DNA of 64,000 bases from Heyndrickxia oleronia (GCF_017809215.1 NZ_CP065424.1:5122501-5186500); one strand, 5' to 3'; shown: positions 7,878 through 17,106, counted from the first letter of the stretch. Notes: a model not told the origin generated them from the letters alone. A program made the numbers and translations.

Positions 7878-8974
7878 TTTACCATCACTCCCATATATTC
7901 TTCAATAATTTCACACAATGCTAGGATATCTTCTTCATAAATTTCACCAATATTCCCAATGCGAAAGGTATCTACATCGGTTAGTTTTCCTGGATAGAGG
8001 ACAAAGCCTCTCTCCTTTGTATAGGAATAGAATTCTGCAAAGTTGAATTTCTCATTAGGGAAAAGAAAGGTTGTAATAATCGGCGATTGTTTATCATCTG
8101 TAATATAGGCATGAATTCCTATCTTGGCAAGTCTCTCTCTTAACATACGATTATTATTTTGATACCGGGCAAATCTTGCTGGAATGCCGCCTTCTTCTAA
8201 TAATTCATCAATTGCTTTAGAAAATGCAGCCACTACATGTGTTGGTGAGGTGTAGCGCCATTTTCCATCCTTCTCCATTTCTACCCATTGATCATATAAA
8301 TCTAATGATAGACTGCGAGAGTTCCCTTTACATGCTAATAGTTTCTCACGCTTAGCAATAACAAAGCCAAAGCCTGGTACACCTTGAATACATTTATTTG
8401 CGCTGCTGATTAAATAGTCAATTCCTAGCAAAGGTACATTGATTTCCAGACCGCCAAAGCTACTCATTGCATCAATAATTAAGGTTTTTCCAAACTCCTT
8501 TGACAGTTTTGAAACCATTTCAATTGGATTTAAGATTCCTGTCGTTGTCTCACAATGAACCATGATTATATGTGTAATTTCTTGATCTTCCTCTAATATA
8601 GCCTTTATTTCCGATTCAATTGGGTACTCATTGTATTGTACACGATACTCCTTAAAGTTAAGGCCGATGTACATTGCCATTTTGATAATTCGTTCACCAT
8701 ATGCACCGTTCGTGATGATTAAAGCCCTATCTTCATTTGTAGTGGCTGTATGCATGACGGATTCAACTGCGAACGTACCGCTTCCTTGCATAAGCACAAC
8801 CGTATATTCATCCTCAGCAGCACCTGCCAATTCAAGAAGCTGCGCCCTAATTTTTTGCGTAATGGATTTATAATCGTTGTCCCACGTGCAACGGTCAAAT
8901 AGCATTTCCTCTTTAACCGTGCTTGTAGTGGTTAAAGGACCTGGTGTTAATAGTTTATAATTGTTCATGTCCAT
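7874..8974 (-). CDS. phnW: 2-aminoethylphosphonate:pyruvate transaminase
   Basis: A 366-residue class V PLP-dependent aminotransferase that converts 2-AEP and pyruvate to phosphonoacetaldehyde and alanine. The family start LLTPGPLTTT, the cofactor-binding segment GSGTFAVES, the aspartate motif LIIDAMSSFGG and the PLP lysine Lys194 in SSANKCIQGVPG are all present. It follows the 2-AEP binding protein gene by 13 bases and overlaps phnX, which gives a complete import and degradation operon. The product is passed directly to PhnX. Full length for the family. Confidence 0.96.
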   Translation of the reverse strand: MDMNNYKLLTPGPLTTTSTVKEEMLFDRCTWDNDYKSITQKIRAQLLELAGAAEDEYTVVLMQGSGTFAVESVMHTATTNEDRALIITNGAYGERIIKMAMYIGLNFKEYRVQYNEYPIESEIKAILEEDQEITHIIMVHCETTTGILNPIEMVSKLSKEFGKTLIIDAMSSFGGLEINVPLLGIDYLISSANKCIQGVPGFGFVIAKREKLLACKGNSRSLSLDLYDQWVEMEKDGKWRYTSPTHVVAAFSKAIDELLEEGGIPARFARYQNNNRMLRERLAKIGIHAYITDDKQSPIITTFLFPNEKFNFAEFYSYTKERGFVLYPGKLTDVDTFRIGNIGEIYEEDILALCEIIEEYMGVMVK

Positions 8975-8987
8975 CTCTCCCTATTTT

Positions 8988-9992
8988 TTACTTCGCTGAA
9001 TTGAAAAACTCTTGATGCTGCTTTAATAGTTCAACAGTTAATGGTTGGTCAAATTTCTTTGTGTGGGCAGGTTTATGTATATCATTAATTGTTTCTCCTT
9101 CGTAAAGGGCAACTGGATAATTGTTGATTAACTCTTTTCTGCCTTCCTTAACAATGACCTCTGCCATGTCCATCGCTAAATCTGTTGTTTTATCATCTTT
9201 TTTCACCACAGCAATAGATTCAGTCAATGAGAAATTCCCTTCAGATGGATCTATATAATCAATTGGTGCACCTTGTTCTTTCGCAATTACTGCTTGGTGG
9301 CGAAGTCCAAAACCCGCAGCCACTTCCCCAGCTTGAACTTTCTTAATAGGACCCGATCCAGAACTTTCAAGATGTGGACCAACATTTGTTACTAGATCGT
9401 GAAGAATAGCTTTTCCTTCCTTTTCTCCATATTGATTAATAATAGCTTGGACCAATAACCAGGCTGTAGAAGAGTCCATAATATTTGGGATCGATACTAA
9501 TCCTTTAAACTCCGGCTTTGTTAAGTCCTTTATAGAAGTCGGCATTGGTAGACCCTTTTCTTTGATGACCTCGGTATTGACAAATATAGAACCGGTATTA
9601 GCTAGAATCGGTGTATAGTAGGATGGATATGTTTCTAACGCATTCGCTGTGAATGTTAAATCTGTAAACATTTTGTGCTTTTCTTGAGCACTTTGGATAA
9701 AATAAGAACTCATTGTGACTAAATTAGCATCTATTTTATCTCCCTCAGCGGTTAGCTTTCCTCCTAATTCAGATGTACCCAAAGATTGAACGACATATTT
9801 CCCCTCAAAACCCGCTTCTTTTAATGACTTTTCCATCGCTAGAACTGCTTCTTCATCCCCATTCGTTAAAATAACTACTTTCTTTGCTTTATGTGCCTTT
9901 GCAGCATTTGAATTATTATTACAGCCAACCAATGTAAATACTAAACTAAAAGCAATAAGACACAGGAACATTCCCTTAATCGTTTTAAACAT
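8988..9992 (-). CDS. 2-AEP ABC transporter substrate-binding lipoprotein (PhnS-like)
   Basis: A 334-residue extracellular binding protein of the iron/2-AEP (SBP type 1/6) class. The N-terminus is a lipoprotein signal: a positively charged start, a hydrophobic core and the lipobox LVGC at about residue 24. The mature part has the typical NTEVIKEKGLPMPTSIKDL segment of Fbp/PhnS-type proteins and the hinge region WLLVQAIINQYGEKEGK. Location between the fused permease and phnW makes 2-AEP the likely ligand. The second of two adjacent ATG codons is chosen since AGGGG lies six bases upstream. The frame open to 10061 lacks a ribosome site and would overlap the permease gene. Confidence 0.85.
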   Translation of the reverse strand: MFKTIKGMFLCLIAFSLVFTLVGCNNNSNAAKAHKAKKVVILTNGDEEAVLAMEKSLKEAGFEGKYVVQSLGTSELGGKLTAEGDKIDANLVTMSSYFIQSAQEKHKMFTDLTFTANALETYPSYYTPILANTGSIFVNTEVIKEKGLPMPTSIKDLTKPEFKGLVSIPNIMDSSTAWLLVQAIINQYGEKEGKAILHDLVTNVGPHLESSGSGPIKKVQAGEVAAGFGLRHQAVIAKEQGAPIDYIDPSEGNFSLTESIAVVKKDDKTTDLAMDMAEVIVKEGRKELINNYPVALYEGETINDIHKPAHTKKFDQPLTVELLKQHQEFFNSAK

Positions 9993-10020
9993 CATTTTCC
10001 CCTCACTTTTATCAAAAGTT

Positions 10021-11643
10021 TCAATTCCTATTAATTGATGGTCGTTTTTGAAGATAATCACAAAATAATTTAACGATTAAATTCGTACCAAAGATGAGTA
10101 TCGATAAAACAAAGATTTCATTGAATTTAGCAAAGTGCTGCAATTCTTTAATTTTGCTCGCTACTACTGAAGTTTCAGCTGATACTAAGAAGATGATTCC
10201 ACTAATCGTTACCATCGCATTAATAAAATAGTAACTAAACATTTCAAATACTGTTGATACTGAGTTTGGCAAAAGAACGCGACGGATCGTCTTTAGCCAG
10301 CTATCTCCCAACAATTCCCCCGTTGTTTCCCAAGTCGGATTCATTTTAGCTAGGGTATTTTTAGCCATTAAATAAGGCGTCGTAAAATAGTGGACCACTG
10401 TACATAGCACAATAATGGTGATCGTTCCTTTTAAACTGCTATTATTAAAAAGAAGTAAATACGATAAACCTAATACCATACCTGGTACTGTATTAGTAAT
10501 GATTGAAATTGTGTCCATTAATCTTTTTCCTTTAAGCGGTGTACGTACATTTACTAGCGCCGCACTATAGGCAACAAACGTACCAACTACTCCCGTTAAT
10601 AATGCTATTACTATTGAATTTTTATAGACATTGACTAAATCACTTGATTGAAACACATCAATGAAATGGCTCAATGTAAATGTTAGATTATAAGGATAGC
10701 TGTTTACTAACGGTGCAACGAACATTACGGCAAAAATGGCAACCATTCCTATTAAAATGACAGAAGAGATTACACTAAAGGAAATATCTCTTGGTTTATT
10801 TTGAATCAATTCGATCTCTGTAAATTTGTCATAGTGGAAATTAAATTTTTCAAGATAATTTAAAAGAAAAACAGCAAATACAGCAGGGATTAACATGATT
10901 ACCGCAATTGCAGCACCATTATTGAAATCTGGTATGGAACCAAGCATCACTTGATATAGCTGAGTTGCTACCACATCATACGTTCCCCCAACCGAAGCAG
11001 GGATCCCAAAATCGGTAAAGCTCAAGATAAAGGAAAGGATGAAAGCACCAGCTAAGGTTCCCCACAAAGGGCGAATAATCGTGTTCATAAAACTTCTCAA
11101 TGTCCCATCACCCATTAGTTTAGAAACAATGATAAATTTCTTATCAATATACTTAAAGGAATTATTAATAAGAAGAAAGGCTGATGGTAATGTATAAATG
11201 ACATAACCTATTAATAAGCCGTTAAATCCATAAATATCGAATATTTTTCGTCCAAAAAGCTTTGTAATTAATCCTTGATTTCCAAAAGAATACATAATCG
11301 CAAATCCATAGGTGATGGTCGGAAGCAGCATTGGAATAAGCATCCCCGTTTTAATTACTCCCTTTACGGGCTGATAAATCCTCGTACAATTGATGGTATA
11401 GGCTAGGATAAATGCTAAAATAGTAGAGATAATAGCCGTAATACTAGAAATTAATAGACTATTCCCAATGGACTTCATTAGTTCTTTATTAGAAATGATT
11501 GAGTGATAATTCGCGACATCGAATCCATTAGCCGTTTCAAATGATCGAACAAATAAAGTGGCCAAAGGCCATACTAGAAAGACTGTAAATAAACATACTA
11601 TGATAGTAAAAATAATCCTCATTTCTGGTTTTACATTAGGCAT
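10021..11643 (-). CDS. 2-AEP ABC transporter permease, two permease domains fused
   Basis: A 540-residue inner-membrane protein with about twelve hydrophobic segments arranged as two similar halves, each carrying a BPD-type permease domain (first half about residues 60-270, second half about 350-530). This matches the fused permeases of Fbp-like and 2-AEP transporters that in other bacteria are two genes (PhnU and PhnV). The EAA-like loops are recognisable in LMGDGTLRSFMNTIIRPLWG and LLGDSWLKTIRRVLLPNS. The ATG at 11643 overlaps the ATPase stop by eight bases, so I use it rather than the open frame to 11757, which would run deep into the ATPase gene. Confidence 0.88.
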   Translation of the reverse strand: MPNVKPEMRIIFTIIVCLFTVFLVWPLATLFVRSFETANGFDVANYHSIISNKELMKSIGNSLLISSITAIISTILAFILAYTINCTRIYQPVKGVIKTGMLIPMLLPTITYGFAIMYSFGNQGLITKLFGRKIFDIYGFNGLLIGYVIYTLPSAFLLINNSFKYIDKKFIIVSKLMGDGTLRSFMNTIIRPLWGTLAGAFILSFILSFTDFGIPASVGGTYDVVATQLYQVMLGSIPDFNNGAAIAVIMLIPAVFAVFLLNYLEKFNFHYDKFTEIELIQNKPRDISFSVISSVILIGMVAIFAVMFVAPLVNSYPYNLTFTLSHFIDVFQSSDLVNVYKNSIVIALLTGVVGTFVAYSAALVNVRTPLKGKRLMDTISIITNTVPGMVLGLSYLLLFNNSSLKGTITIIVLCTVVHYFTTPYLMAKNTLAKMNPTWETTGELLGDSWLKTIRRVLLPNSVSTVFEMFSYYFINAMVTISGIIFLVSAETSVVASKIKELQHFAKFNEIFVLSILIFGTNLIVKLFCDYLQKRPSINRN

Positions 11644-12388
11644 ATTTTTCACCAAATAAGTGATAAATATTTTGTCGCTTAATTTGTAATTGCTTGAGAA
11701 TAAATTCTTGCACAAAACCATTACTTGGTTGATTAATAATTTCATATGGGGTCCCAAACTGTGAAATATTTCCCTGATTTATGATCAAAATTTTATCTGA
11801 CAAGGTTAGGGCTTCCTCAGGGTCATGGGTGACAAGAATGGTTGTAAGCTTAAACTCCTTTGCAATTGACTTAATCCGTTCCTTAATTGATTCCTTAATG
11901 ACCCCATCCAATGCACTTAAAGGTTCATCTAACAATAATATTTTCGGCTTTGTTACTAATGTTCTTGCAAGTGCAACCCTTTGTTTCTGACCACCTGATA
12001 ATTCTCCTATTTTTTTGGTTAAATGGGGGGTTAGCTCTAGGAATTCGATATACTCCTTTATCTCCTTCTCTGACACTAACCCTTTCTTATTTTTTACTCC
12101 ATATACAATATTTTCATAAGCATTTATATGGGGAAAAAGTGCGTAATCCTGGAAAACAATATTAAAACCTCGCTCCTTCATCGATACATTACTCAAATCC
12201 ACATCGTTAAAAATGATTTTCCCCTGATCCGCTTTAGTTAACCCCAAAATAATAGATAATAAGGTGGTTTTGCCACTGCCACTTGGACCTAATAGTGAAA
12301 CAATTTCTCCAGTATCAATTTCAAGATTGATATTTTCCAAAATGACCTTTTTGTCATAGTGTTTGCCTATATTTTGCAGCTTCAGCAA
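11636..12388 (-). CDS. 2-AEP ABC transporter ATP-binding protein
   Basis: A 250-residue ABC ATPase that powers the phosphonate importer. Walker A is GPSGSGKTTLL at about residues 34-44, the Q-loop is VFQDYALFPH, the signature is LSGGQKQRVALARTL and Walker B is ILLLDEPLSALD, followed by the switch histidine in LVTHDPEEA. The TTG at 12388 is preferred: GGAGG lies seven bases upstream, and the conserved N-terminus LKLQNIGKHYDKK starts at once. The longer frame to 12478 lies in the promoter region. First gene of the operon, followed by an overlapping permease gene. Confidence 0.92.
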   Translation of the reverse strand: MLKLQNIGKHYDKKVILENINLEIDTGEIVSLLGPSGSGKTTLLSIILGLTKADQGKIIFNDVDLSNVSMKERGFNIVFQDYALFPHINAYENIVYGVKNKKGLVSEKEIKEYIEFLELTPHLTKKIGELSGGQKQRVALARTLVTKPKILLLDEPLSALDGVIKESIKERIKSIAKEFKLTTILVTHDPEEALTLSDKILIINQGNISQFGTPYEIINQPSNGFVQEFILKQLQIKRQNIYHLFGEKYA

Positions 12389-12431
12389 ACTATTCACCTC
12401 CCTGATTACGACTTTAAGTATAATTACCATT

Positions 12432-12478
12432 TGTAAATGTAAGTTTAGGATCATGTAAATAATATGTAAATTATGCAT
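12432..12478. promoter_or_regulatory. Cluster of TGTAAAT repeats before the 2-AEP operon
   Basis: Three TGTAAAT motifs occur within about 40 bases (near 12434, 12455 and 12467), the last two separated by one helical turn. They lie 45-90 bases upstream of the ATPase start and could form an operator or an upstream element. The regulator is not known; the divergent DeoR protein is the obvious candidate. Confidence 0.3.
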
Positions 12479-12610
12479 AACTCTTTACTAAATCATTAAT
12501 AAATCATAATTAATTTAACCACGATATATGCTAATATATTGAAAATTTAATAAGCAATCAGTAAACTTGAAGTATAATTTTAAAAGGCTGTTTTCGTATA
12601 GTTTTGCTTT

Positions 12611-12636
12611 TGTAAAAGTTACCGCATGCTTTTACA
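12611..12636. promoter_or_regulatory. Inverted repeat between 2-AEP operon and deoR-type gene
   Basis: TGTAAAAG (12611-12618) and CTTTTACA (12629-12636) form a perfect 8-base inverted repeat with a 10-base spacer, so the half-site centres are nearly two helical turns apart. It lies in the divergent intergenic region and shares the TGTAAA core with the cluster at 12432-12478. Candidate DeoR-type operator. Confidence 0.4.
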
Positions 12637-12754
12637 TCCAATAAAAGATATAGCGGTCTTCTGCTAATCGTTATTTGTTAAAACTTTACTTAAATAGCAA
12701 CAATGTTTTAGAAAAGAGCCTTTTAAAAAGACTTACTATAAATGGGTGAATAAG

Positions 12755-13519
12755 ATGTTTCCTCTTGAAAGACAAAAGAAAATTGTCGAGTTATTAATGA
12801 TAAAAAAAGTAATGAAGTTAACTGAGTTAACGAAGGAATTGAACGTTTCCATTGATACACTGCGTAGGGACATCAGCTTGCTGACAAAGCAAGGAAAGAT
12901 TGAAAAAATTTACGGTGGCGTTAAAATTGTTGAAGAAAATTTTGGAGAATCAACCATTGATGAACGAATGGTCAGCCACTTAAAAGAGAAGGAAACCATT
13001 GCTCAAAAATGTAGTGAATACATTCAAGATGGGGATTGTATTTATATTGATAGCGGTTCGACAACTTTTCAGATTGCAAAATATATAAAAAACAAAAAAA
13101 AGCTAACAGTCATAACTAATTCGATTCCAGTTATACTTGAACTACTAAATAGTGACATTGAACTGATTATTATTGGTGGAAAAATAAGGAGAGACGAAAG
13201 ATCGGTCGTAACATATGAATATTTATTTAATTTTAGCCAATTAAATATACAAAAGGCATTTATTTGTGCAAGTGGAATCACAATCGAAAAAGGAATTTCT
13301 GACTATAATATGGAAGAAGCCATCACCAGAAAAAAAATGATCGAACTATCCAATGAAATCTATGTGGCCGCTGATAGTACAAAATTCGGTAAGAACGTCA
13401 CCATTGGAATAGCACCACTCAGCGAAATCGATTATGTTATTACAGATCATAATATAAATAAACTTTTCATCAATCAATTTAAACAAACAAACACAAATTT
13501 AATTGTTTTAGAAGCATAA
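12755..13519 (+). CDS. DeoR/GlpR-family transcriptional regulator
   Basis: A 254-residue repressor with an N-terminal DeoR helix-turn-helix (RQKKIVELLMIKKVMKL then LTKELNVSIDTLRRDISLL, residues 5-45) and a C-terminal sugar-phosphate-sensor domain. Sensor hallmarks are IYIDSGSTTFQIAKYI, LTVITNSI, IIIGGKIRRDERS, the ASGITIEKGIS segment and ADSTKFGK. It is divergent from the 2-AEP operon and therefore likely controls it, sensing a phosphorylated or phosphonate metabolite; this is inference. The ATG at 12755 has a weak GGGTGA upstream; a GTG at 12746 is an alternative start. Confidence 0.87.
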   Translation: MFPLERQKKIVELLMIKKVMKLTELTKELNVSIDTLRRDISLLTKQGKIEKIYGGVKIVEENFGESTIDERMVSHLKEKETIAQKCSEYIQDGDCIYIDSGSTTFQIAKYIKNKKKLTVITNSIPVILELLNSDIELIIIGGKIRRDERSVVTYEYLFNFSQLNIQKAFICASGITIEKGISDYNMEEAITRKKMIELSNEIYVAADSTKFGKNVTIGIAPLSEIDYVITDHNINKLFINQFKQTNTNLIVLEA

Positions 13520-13532
13520 TCGCTGAACAACA

Positions 13533-13567
13533 AAGGGTGCGCCAATTTGGTCGCACCTCTTCTTTTA
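13533..13567 (+). terminator. Terminator of the deoR-type gene
   Basis: Stem GGTGCG (13536-13541) and CGCACC (13552-13557), extended by CCAA-TTGG inside, followed by TCTTCTTTT. Confidence 0.75.
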
Positions 13568-13712
13568 ATCGTATTTACAGATGGGATCATAGTCTGAGAA
13601 TGATAAAAAGATATGATAATTTCTTATTCTCATTTTAACAAACAACTATAATCACTTTTTTAATCGCTGGTGCACTTTCCCTTCTGTCGTTTTAACTAAC
13701 TACTTTTTCATA

Positions 13713-14483
13713 CTACCACTCATACAAGAGGGATGTATCCTTAAGCTCTATCAATTCGCCAACCTTCTTTTCTAAATAAGAAATGACTGTATCAGATAGT
13801 GCATTTCCAAAACTAAAACGTCTCACTCCTAATTCCTGAAGCTGATGACAATTTGTTAGTCCTGGTAAAGATAAGACATTCAGTGGAGCATTGACATTCA
13901 TAGTGATTTCTTTAATCTCTGAATGCTCTTTCAAGCCTGGAACAAAGATCCCACTTGCGCCACTATCAACATATGCCTGTGCTCGTTCTATTGTTTCCAT
14001 TAAAGGGTTTTCCTTTTGGAAGTAAGTATCTGTTCTAGCATTAATATAAAAATCCTTATAACCATGATGGTCTAACGCGATTCTTATTTTCTCCAGAAGA
14101 TTACAGTGCAATGAAATCTCTCTTAAGCCATTTGACTTTTTTAATGAATCCTCAATATTGATACCTGCTACCCCTACATCTGCGGTCCTTAAAACATGAT
14201 GAATAATCTTGCTAGGATCTTCGCTATATCCCGCCTCAATATCCGCAGATACAGGAATTTTCACATTATCTACTATCGTTTTAATGATCCCTAAATGCCT
14301 TTCAAAATCAATTAATTCACCATCTCGTAATCCTATTGAATTTGCAATTCCCCAACTAGTCGTTCCAATGGCTTTGAAACCTGCCTTTTCAAGCGATAAG
14401 GCTGAAAGTAAATCCCAGGCATTTCCTAAAAATAATAATTCCTTTGAAGAATGTAACTCATTGAATTCCTGTATCTTGTTCAT
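13713..14483 (-). CDS. Isocitrate lyase/PEP mutase superfamily protein
   Basis: A 256-residue TIM-barrel protein of the ICL/PEPM superfamily. The family opening is LLFLGNAWDLLSALSLEKAG (residues 16-35), followed by TTSWGIANSIG, the metal-site segment PVSADIEAGYSEDP, and VAGINIEDS. It lacks the K-K/R-C-G-H loop of true isocitrate lyases and carries no obvious phosphonopyruvate-mutase signature. Family members include C-C lyases and phosphonopyruvate hydrolase, so the reaction is open. Its location next to a phosphonate operon is suggestive, but it is separated from it by the convergent DeoR gene and the two share no promoter. Stand-alone gene with AGGAGGAAA as ribosome site. Confidence 0.8.
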   Translation of the reverse strand: MNKIQEFNELHSSKELLFLGNAWDLLSALSLEKAGFKAIGTTSWGIANSIGLRDGELIDFERHLGIIKTIVDNVKIPVSADIEAGYSEDPSKIIHHVLRTADVGVAGINIEDSLKKSNGLREISLHCNLLEKIRIALDHHGYKDFYINARTDTYFQKENPLMETIERAQAYVDSGASGIFVPGLKEHSEIKEITMNVNAPLNVLSLPGLTNCHQLQELGVRRFSFGNALSDTVISYLEKKVGELIELKDTSLLYEW

Positions 14484-14801
14484 TATATTTTCCTCCTAAT
14501 CGTTGCTGGATTCATTTTAACAAGTAACGGATCTCCAATTCGTCCTCATTCTTGCTCTTATGGTCTGGATATAAAACAAGGCTGGTTTCGTGAGTTGGTT
14601 GCATTTGTAAAAGACCTGGCTCCTACACTAAATAAACGATTCACCGTATCTATGGCGGGTTTACAGCCTTTATCTCAGTGGGATAGGGGATTTGATTAAC
14701 TTCATCCAACTTTCACCATTTTTTAGATTAAATCTTATTAGAGAAAACTCATTTATTCTTGCAGAAAGTTCTTTAATGAAAATGATCTATAATGTATTTC
14801 A
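14484..14801. other. Gap without a supported gene
   Basis: A coherent open frame on the plus strand ends at 14699 (last residues LQPLSQWDRGFD) and contains KQGWFRELVAFVKDLAPTL, which looks coding, but it has no start with a ribosome site and no family that I recognise. It may be the end of a decayed gene. Otherwise the gap is AT-rich. Confidence 0.3.
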
Positions 14802-15749
14802 TTAAATCACAGGCTGCATCGTTTCTTTTAACACAGAAACTGAATGATTAAATTGTTCTGTTTCCTTTTCATTTAGCTCAATCTCAACTACTTCGCGAAT
14901 GCCGGAACGGTTAATGACAGCAGGAACTCCAATATATACATCACTTTGTCCATATTCTCCGTTAAGATAAGCGGATACTGTCAAAATGCTGTTTTCATTA
15001 TTAAGGATTGCTTTTGTAATCCGAACGAGAGACATTCCTATCCCATAATATGTTGCCCCTTTTCTCTCAATGATCTGATAGGCCGCATCACGGACATTTA
15101 CAAAGATTTCATCTAAACATTCTTTTTTTAAATCTCCCTTACGCTTCAATACTGCATTGAGGTGCTCAATTCCGATCATTGCATGGCTCCAAATTGGAAG
15201 CTCTGTATCTCCATGTTCACCGATAATGGCTGCATGAACATTTCTTGTATCTACATTGAAATACTTTCCTAGCGCAGATCTTAGACGCGCAGAGTCTAAT
15301 ACTGTCCCAGAACCAATTACACGTTCCTTTGGTAGACCCGATTCTTTCCAAGTCAAATAGGTTAAAATATCCACTGGATTTGTTGCAACTAAGAATATCC
15401 CATTAAATCCACTTTCCATAATGCTTTTTACAATTTGCTTAAATATTTTCGTATTTTTTTCGACTAATTCCAAACGGGTTTCCCCTGGCTTCTGTGCCAA
15501 TCCAGCAGTGATAACAACTAGGTCGGCAGTCGCACAATCTTGATAAGAACCACTCCATACACGTATAGGTGAGGGTGCGAAAGGCATTCCATGATTAAGA
15601 TCCATCGCTTCACCTTCAGCTTTTGCTTCATTAACATCGATTAAGACTAGCTCCTCCGCCACGCCCTGGTTAATAAGAGAATAGGCATAACTACAACCTA
15701 CAGCACCTGTTCCAACTAATACAATACGATTTACTTTTTCTTTATTCAC
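14802..15749 (-). CDS. ldh: L-lactate dehydrogenase
   Basis: A 315-residue NAD-dependent enzyme that reduces pyruvate to L-lactate in the cytoplasm. The Rossmann motif VLVGTGAVGCSYAYSL is near residue 10-25; the substrate loop GLAQKPGETRLELVEKN is at 90-105, including the catalytic arginine; IGSGTVLDSARLR binds substrate; and the catalytic histidine lies in IIGEHGDTELP. It starts with GTG at 15749, preceded by GGGGGATC. Two Rex-type palindromes lie upstream at 15921 and 16015, so it should be released from repression when NADH rises during oxygen limitation, as in B. subtilis. Single gene, full length. Confidence 0.96.
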   Translation of the reverse strand: MNKEKVNRIVLVGTGAVGCSYAYSLINQGVAEELVLIDVNEAKAEGEAMDLNHGMPFAPSPIRVWSGSYQDCATADLVVITAGLAQKPGETRLELVEKNTKIFKQIVKSIMESGFNGIFLVATNPVDILTYLTWKESGLPKERVIGSGTVLDSARLRSALGKYFNVDTRNVHAAIIGEHGDTELPIWSHAMIGIEHLNAVLKRKGDLKKECLDEIFVNVRDAAYQIIERKGATYYGIGMSLVRITKAILNNENSILTVSAYLNGEYGQSDVYIGVPAVINRSGIREVVEIELNEKETEQFNHSVSVLKETMQPVI

Positions 15750-15920
15750 AGAATAGATCCCCCTTCAGATTCTATAAAATTAAAGATTAGCCAGATGATT
15801 ATTCCAATTTCAATCAATCTAAATAGTCTAATCCTAGAATTGCCAGGATTAAATTAATTTATGAAAAGGGAAAGATTAACTAATAAATAAATATAGTAAA
15901 AAACACAAATGGCCGACTAT

Positions 15921-15940
15921 TTTGTGAAATATTTCACAAA
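15921..15940. promoter_or_regulatory. Rex operator 1 of ldh
   Basis: A perfect 20-base palindrome, TTTGTGAAATATTTCACAAA. It matches the known Rex (redox-sensing repressor) operator core TTGTGAAATATTTCACAA exactly. It lies about 170 bases upstream of the ldh start. Confidence 0.9.
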
Positions 15941-16014
15941 TTGATTTAAAAAAATATAGTTTACTTGAATGCTTGTTTTCTGCTTTTTTTAACATGGTTA
16001 GTTTAACATATAAT

Positions 16015-16033
16015 ATGTGAATTATTTCACAAT
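16015..16033. promoter_or_regulatory. Rex operator 2 of ldh
   Basis: A second Rex-like site, ATGTGAATTATTTCACAAT, two mismatches from symmetry, 94 bases from the first. Paired Rex sites are known upstream of fermentation genes in Bacillus. Confidence 0.75.
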
Positions 16034-16132
16034 ATTTTTGAATAAACGATGAACCTTATTTTTTATGCTGGTTATTACTCTATCAAAAATATAATAAATT
16101 GGAATAAGAGAGAAGGAAGTGTTTAATAGAAT

Positions 16133-16157
16133 AAAGCCGCGATAGTTTACGGCTTTA
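16133..16157 (-). terminator. Terminator of the SDR gene
   Basis: AAAGCCG (16133-16139) and CGGCTTT (16150-16156) form a stem just downstream of the SDR stop; the minus strand continues into ATTCTATT. Confidence 0.65.
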
Positions 16158-16172
16158 CTCTATTAAATCTAA

Positions 16173-16907
16173 TTACATTGCAGTGATGCCGCCATCTACA
16201 ATAAATTCAGCACCAGTTGAGTAGCTTGATTCATCAGAAGCTAAATAAAGCACAAGATTTGTTACTTCTTCTGGTTGTGCAACTCGTTTTAAAGGAATAT
16301 GTTTAGCAAATTCCTCTACAGCTGCTTTTGTATCCTCTTGCACAACCATAGGTGTGGCGATAACACCAGGATGTACTGAGTTAACACGGATGCCATAATG
16401 TGAGCATTCCATTGCAGCCGCTTTTGTCATGCCACGAACAGCAAATTTAGTATCTGTGTAACCAACAGCACCCCCAACAATACCATTGATTGAAGAAATG
16501 TTAACAATTGAACCGCCACCCACTTTTTGCATAGATGGAATAACATTTTTCATTCCTAAAAAGACAGATACTTGGTTAATATCCACAATGCGACGGTATT
16601 CTTCCTCTGTCGTTTCAAGTATAGATTTCGCCATTGTAATACCTGCGTTATTTACTAATACATTGACTGGCCCAAATTTTTCTTCAGCCTTCGCAACAAC
16701 AGCTGCCCAATCTTCTGCACTAGTAACATTTTGTTTTACAAATAAAACATTTTCACCTAATTCACTGGCTAAAGCGGTACCTTTTTCTTCATTTAAATCT
16801 GTTATAACAACTTTTGCACCTTCTGCAACAAAGCGTCTTGCGTGAGATGCTCCCATACCTTGGGCAGCACCTGTAATAATTGCTACTTTACCTTCTAAAC
16901 GAGTCAT
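16173..16907 (-). CDS. Short-chain dehydrogenase/reductase
   Basis: A 244-residue classical SDR. The cofactor motif TGAAQGMGAS (residues 12-21), the NNAG motif in VNVLVNNAGIT, the catalytic serine in IVNISSINGIVGG, the YxxxK in GYTDTKFAV and the C-terminal STGAEFIVDGGITAM are all present. An acidic residue after the second strand (VVITDLNEEKG) suggests preference for NAD. The substrate is unknown; relatives are annotated as glucose 1-dehydrogenase or 3-alpha-hydroxysteroid dehydrogenase. Divergent from a TetR regulator, which probably controls it. AAGGAGGAG precedes the ATG. Confidence 0.88.
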   Translation of the reverse strand: MTRLEGKVAIITGAAQGMGASHARRFVAEGAKVVITDLNEEKGTALASELGENVLFVKQNVTSAEDWAAVVAKAEEKFGPVNVLVNNAGITMAKSILETTEEEYRRIVDINQVSVFLGMKNVIPSMQKVGGGSIVNISSINGIVGGAVGYTDTKFAVRGMTKAAAMECSHYGIRVNSVHPGVIATPMVVQEDTKAAVEEFAKHIPLKRVAQPEEVTNLVLYLASDESSYSTGAEFIVDGGITAM

Positions 16908-16922
16908 GAATAACTCCTCCTT

Positions 16923-16975
16923 TTCAGTACGAAACTGAATATCTCATCAATAGAAAAATAATTATAGTTAAACTA
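16923..16975. promoter_or_regulatory. Candidate TetR operators between SDR and tetR
   Basis: Two inverted repeats lie in the divergent intergenic region: TTCAGT-5-ACTGAA (16923-16939), just above the SDR ribosome site, and TAGTTAAACTA (16965-16975). They do not share one consensus, so at most one may be the real operator of the divergent TetR-type regulator. Confidence 0.35.
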
Positions 16976-17106
16976 CAACTGTAAAATAACAAAATTCTAT
17001 ATAAAAGTCAAAGAAGGAGATTTGCTAAAGTCTGCTAAAAGTGTTCTTTCTTATTTCGTGTTATACTTTTGAAAAGAATGTACGTTGCAAGGTGGTAGGA
17101 AAACAA

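Noticed and set aside
14518..14699. Plus-strand frame containing KQGWFRELVAFVKDLAPTL
   Set aside because: Looks coding, but no start or ribosome site and no recognised family, so noted only as a possible gene end.
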